From positions 62,001 through 126,000 of the forward strand of contig JAURLX010000021.1 in NCBI GenBank assembly GCA_030830965.1: 64,000 nt of DNA. The letters run 5' to 3'. Shown here piece by piece: positions 63,219 to 64,000 of the stretch (position 1 is the first letter of the stretch; each line of letters begins with the position of its first letter). A program made the position numbers and the translations under genes. This stretch comes from Verrucomicrobiota bacterium. GTDB taxonomy: Bacteria > Verrucomicrobiota > Verrucomicrobiia > Opitutales > UBA953. Below the pieces are notes generated by a model. It did no database searches. It was not told where the DNA came from and saw only the letters and a list, made by a program, of their open reading frames with translations.

Positions 63219-63838
63219 CGCGCCTCGCCGGCGTGACGGAGCGTGACCTGACGGAAGGCGGCGCCCTGCCCCTTGGTGATGAGCGCCACGAGGCCCTTGC
63301 GGTCCTTGAAGCGCGGGTGCGTCGCCTCGAGCTCCTTGTCGTCGAGTCGCACGCGGTAACGGTCGCCCACGATCTCGATGCGGATGTCATGCCACTTCGC
63401 CGGATCGACCGGCATCTTCAGCTCGGCGACCTTGGTGGACTTCGTGGTTTTTGCGATCCCGCTCATGTGGGTGATCCAGACCGCATCCTTGCTCACGAAC
63501 GTGCGGGCGAGATGCAGGTTCGGGGCGACGGTGTCGCGGCATCCGAACGCGATCGACTGCGCGCCGCCCAGCCGGAACTGCGCCTGGATGACGAGGCCGC
63601 CGGCGTCCAGGCGGTAGGTGCAGGAGGAGTGGTGGTTGTCCTCCTTGAGCTCGTCGCCGAAGAGGGCCCCGTCCTTCACGCTCCATTCGCCGATGCCGGC
63701 ACTCCATCCGTTGATGGGCTTCTTGCGCGTAGGCCCCTGCGGCTGGTCGAAGGGCGTGCTGACGATCAGCGAGCCGGCCGGCACGGGCGCGTCGGCCGCG
63801 AGGACGGAGGCGGCCAGCAGGGACAGGAGGAGACGCAT
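63215..63838 (-). CDS. Secreted jelly-roll protein (DUF1080-like), function unknown
   Basis: A 207-residue protein. The ATG at 63838 opens a signal peptide (MRLLLSLLAASVLAADA); the longer frame is a GC shadow over the divergent gene. The body reads as a concanavalin-like sandwich: GWSAGIGEWSVKDGALFGDE, VIQAQFRLGG, WHDIRIEIVGDRYRVRLDD. This is the pattern of 3-keto-glucoside hydrolase/DUF1080-type domains, with no assured catalytic residues. Its stop overlaps the TTG of the GNAT gene. A similar protein starts divergently 76 bp away. Confidence 0.75.
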   Translation of the reverse strand: MRLLLSLLAASVLAADAPVPAGSLIVSTPFDQPQGPTRKKPINGWSAGIGEWSVKDGALFGDELKEDNHHSSCTYRLDAGGLVIQAQFRLGGAQSIAFGCRDTVAPNLHLARTFVSKDAVWITHMSGIAKTTKSTKVAELKMPVDPAKWHDIRIEIVGDRYRVRLDDKELEATHPRFKDRKGLVALITKGQGAAFRQVTLRHAGEAR

Positions 63839-63914
63839 GCGGGGATGAAAGCCCGGACCGGGGAGATGACAACCCCGCCTTGCTCCGGACGACCGGGCGC
63901 TCAGCATCCGATGC

Positions 63915-64000
63915 ATGGACCTGCTGCTGCTCCTCGCCGCCCTGAACGCCCCCACCCCGCTCTTCCAGGACGACTTCTCCCACGAGGGCCTGGGCGAGTG
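63915..64000 (+). CDS. N-terminus of a secreted jelly-roll protein (cut by window end)
   Basis: Only 28 codons are inside the window. ATG at 63915 (another ATG out of frame at 63911) opens a signal peptide (MDLLLLLAALNAP), followed by LFQDDFSHEGLGEW, the F-x-D-D-F start of concanavalin-like DUF1080-type proteins. It is divergent from the preceding jelly-roll gene and probably its relative. The rest lies beyond base 64000. Confidence 0.6.
   Translation, partial: MDLLLLLAALNAPTPLFQDDFSHEGLGE

Overview
The window is GC-rich, densely coded DNA that looks chromosomal. The gene content points to the PVC superphylum, most likely Verrucomicrobiota: many secreted S1-type sulfatases, a PVC-type haem-binding dehydrogenase, a DUF1592/DUF1552 pair, a Tat-exported Gfo/Idh/MocA oxidoreductase, LamG and jelly-roll secreted proteins, and frequent start codons without a Shine-Dalgarno motif. 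I see no transposase, integrase, phage gene, CRISPR array or rRNA. There is one tRNA, tRNA-Pro(GGG).

Layout. (1) 1-23344, plus strand: a glycan and ester degradation region. It holds four sulfatases, a sialate O-acetylesterase-like SGNH enzyme, a sialidase-like lipoprotein, two LamG/jelly-roll proteins, a haem dehydrogenase, an O-methyltransferase, and a translationally coupled quartet of three secreted alpha/beta hydrolases around an MFS importer. A thioredoxin-cytochrome c-copper-oxygenase-like fusion closes it. (2) 23382-32378: an Fe-S photolyase, an unknown secreted protein, an RhlE-type helicase, a sodium symporter with a 51-residue MetS-like partner, a structured untranslated stretch with a terminator, aspS, and a GYF_2-like/zinc-ribbon protein. 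(3) 32508-44893: tandem MuiA-family proteins, a Pro/Gly/Arg-rich secreted protein, a sialidase-like enzyme divergent from a Gfo/Idh/MocA protein, a DUF2256 protein, the DUF1592/DUF1552 pair and a fifth sulfatase. (4) 44944-49223: HupE/UreJ-like protein, a small secreted protein, ZIP transporter, arsenate reductase, a DUF6428-like protein and an RcnA-like exporter, which together look like metal and metalloid handling. (5) 49276-51243: a secreted alpha/alpha-barrel glycosidase candidate. (6) 51265-60808, minus strand: an eight-gene MoxR/VWA operon with two VWA membrane proteins, DUF58, MoxR, an 1180-residue exported protein, a repeat protein and a small anchored helical protein. It resembles Bat operons but is ordered differently and carries genes I do not recognise. 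(7) 60945-64000: a broken alpha/beta hydrolase, an NTF2-like protein, a coupled GNAT/carbon-nitrogen hydrolase pair, and two divergent jelly-roll proteins, the last cut by the window edge.

How it fits together. The secreted enzymes of regions 1, 3 and 5 suggest a saprophyte that strips sulfate, acetyl and other ester groups from complex glycans and imports the released acids. The extracytoplasmic cytochromes suggest coupled sugar oxidation. The most distinctive locus is the MoxR/VWA operon. The most interesting non-coding stretch is 29837-30112.
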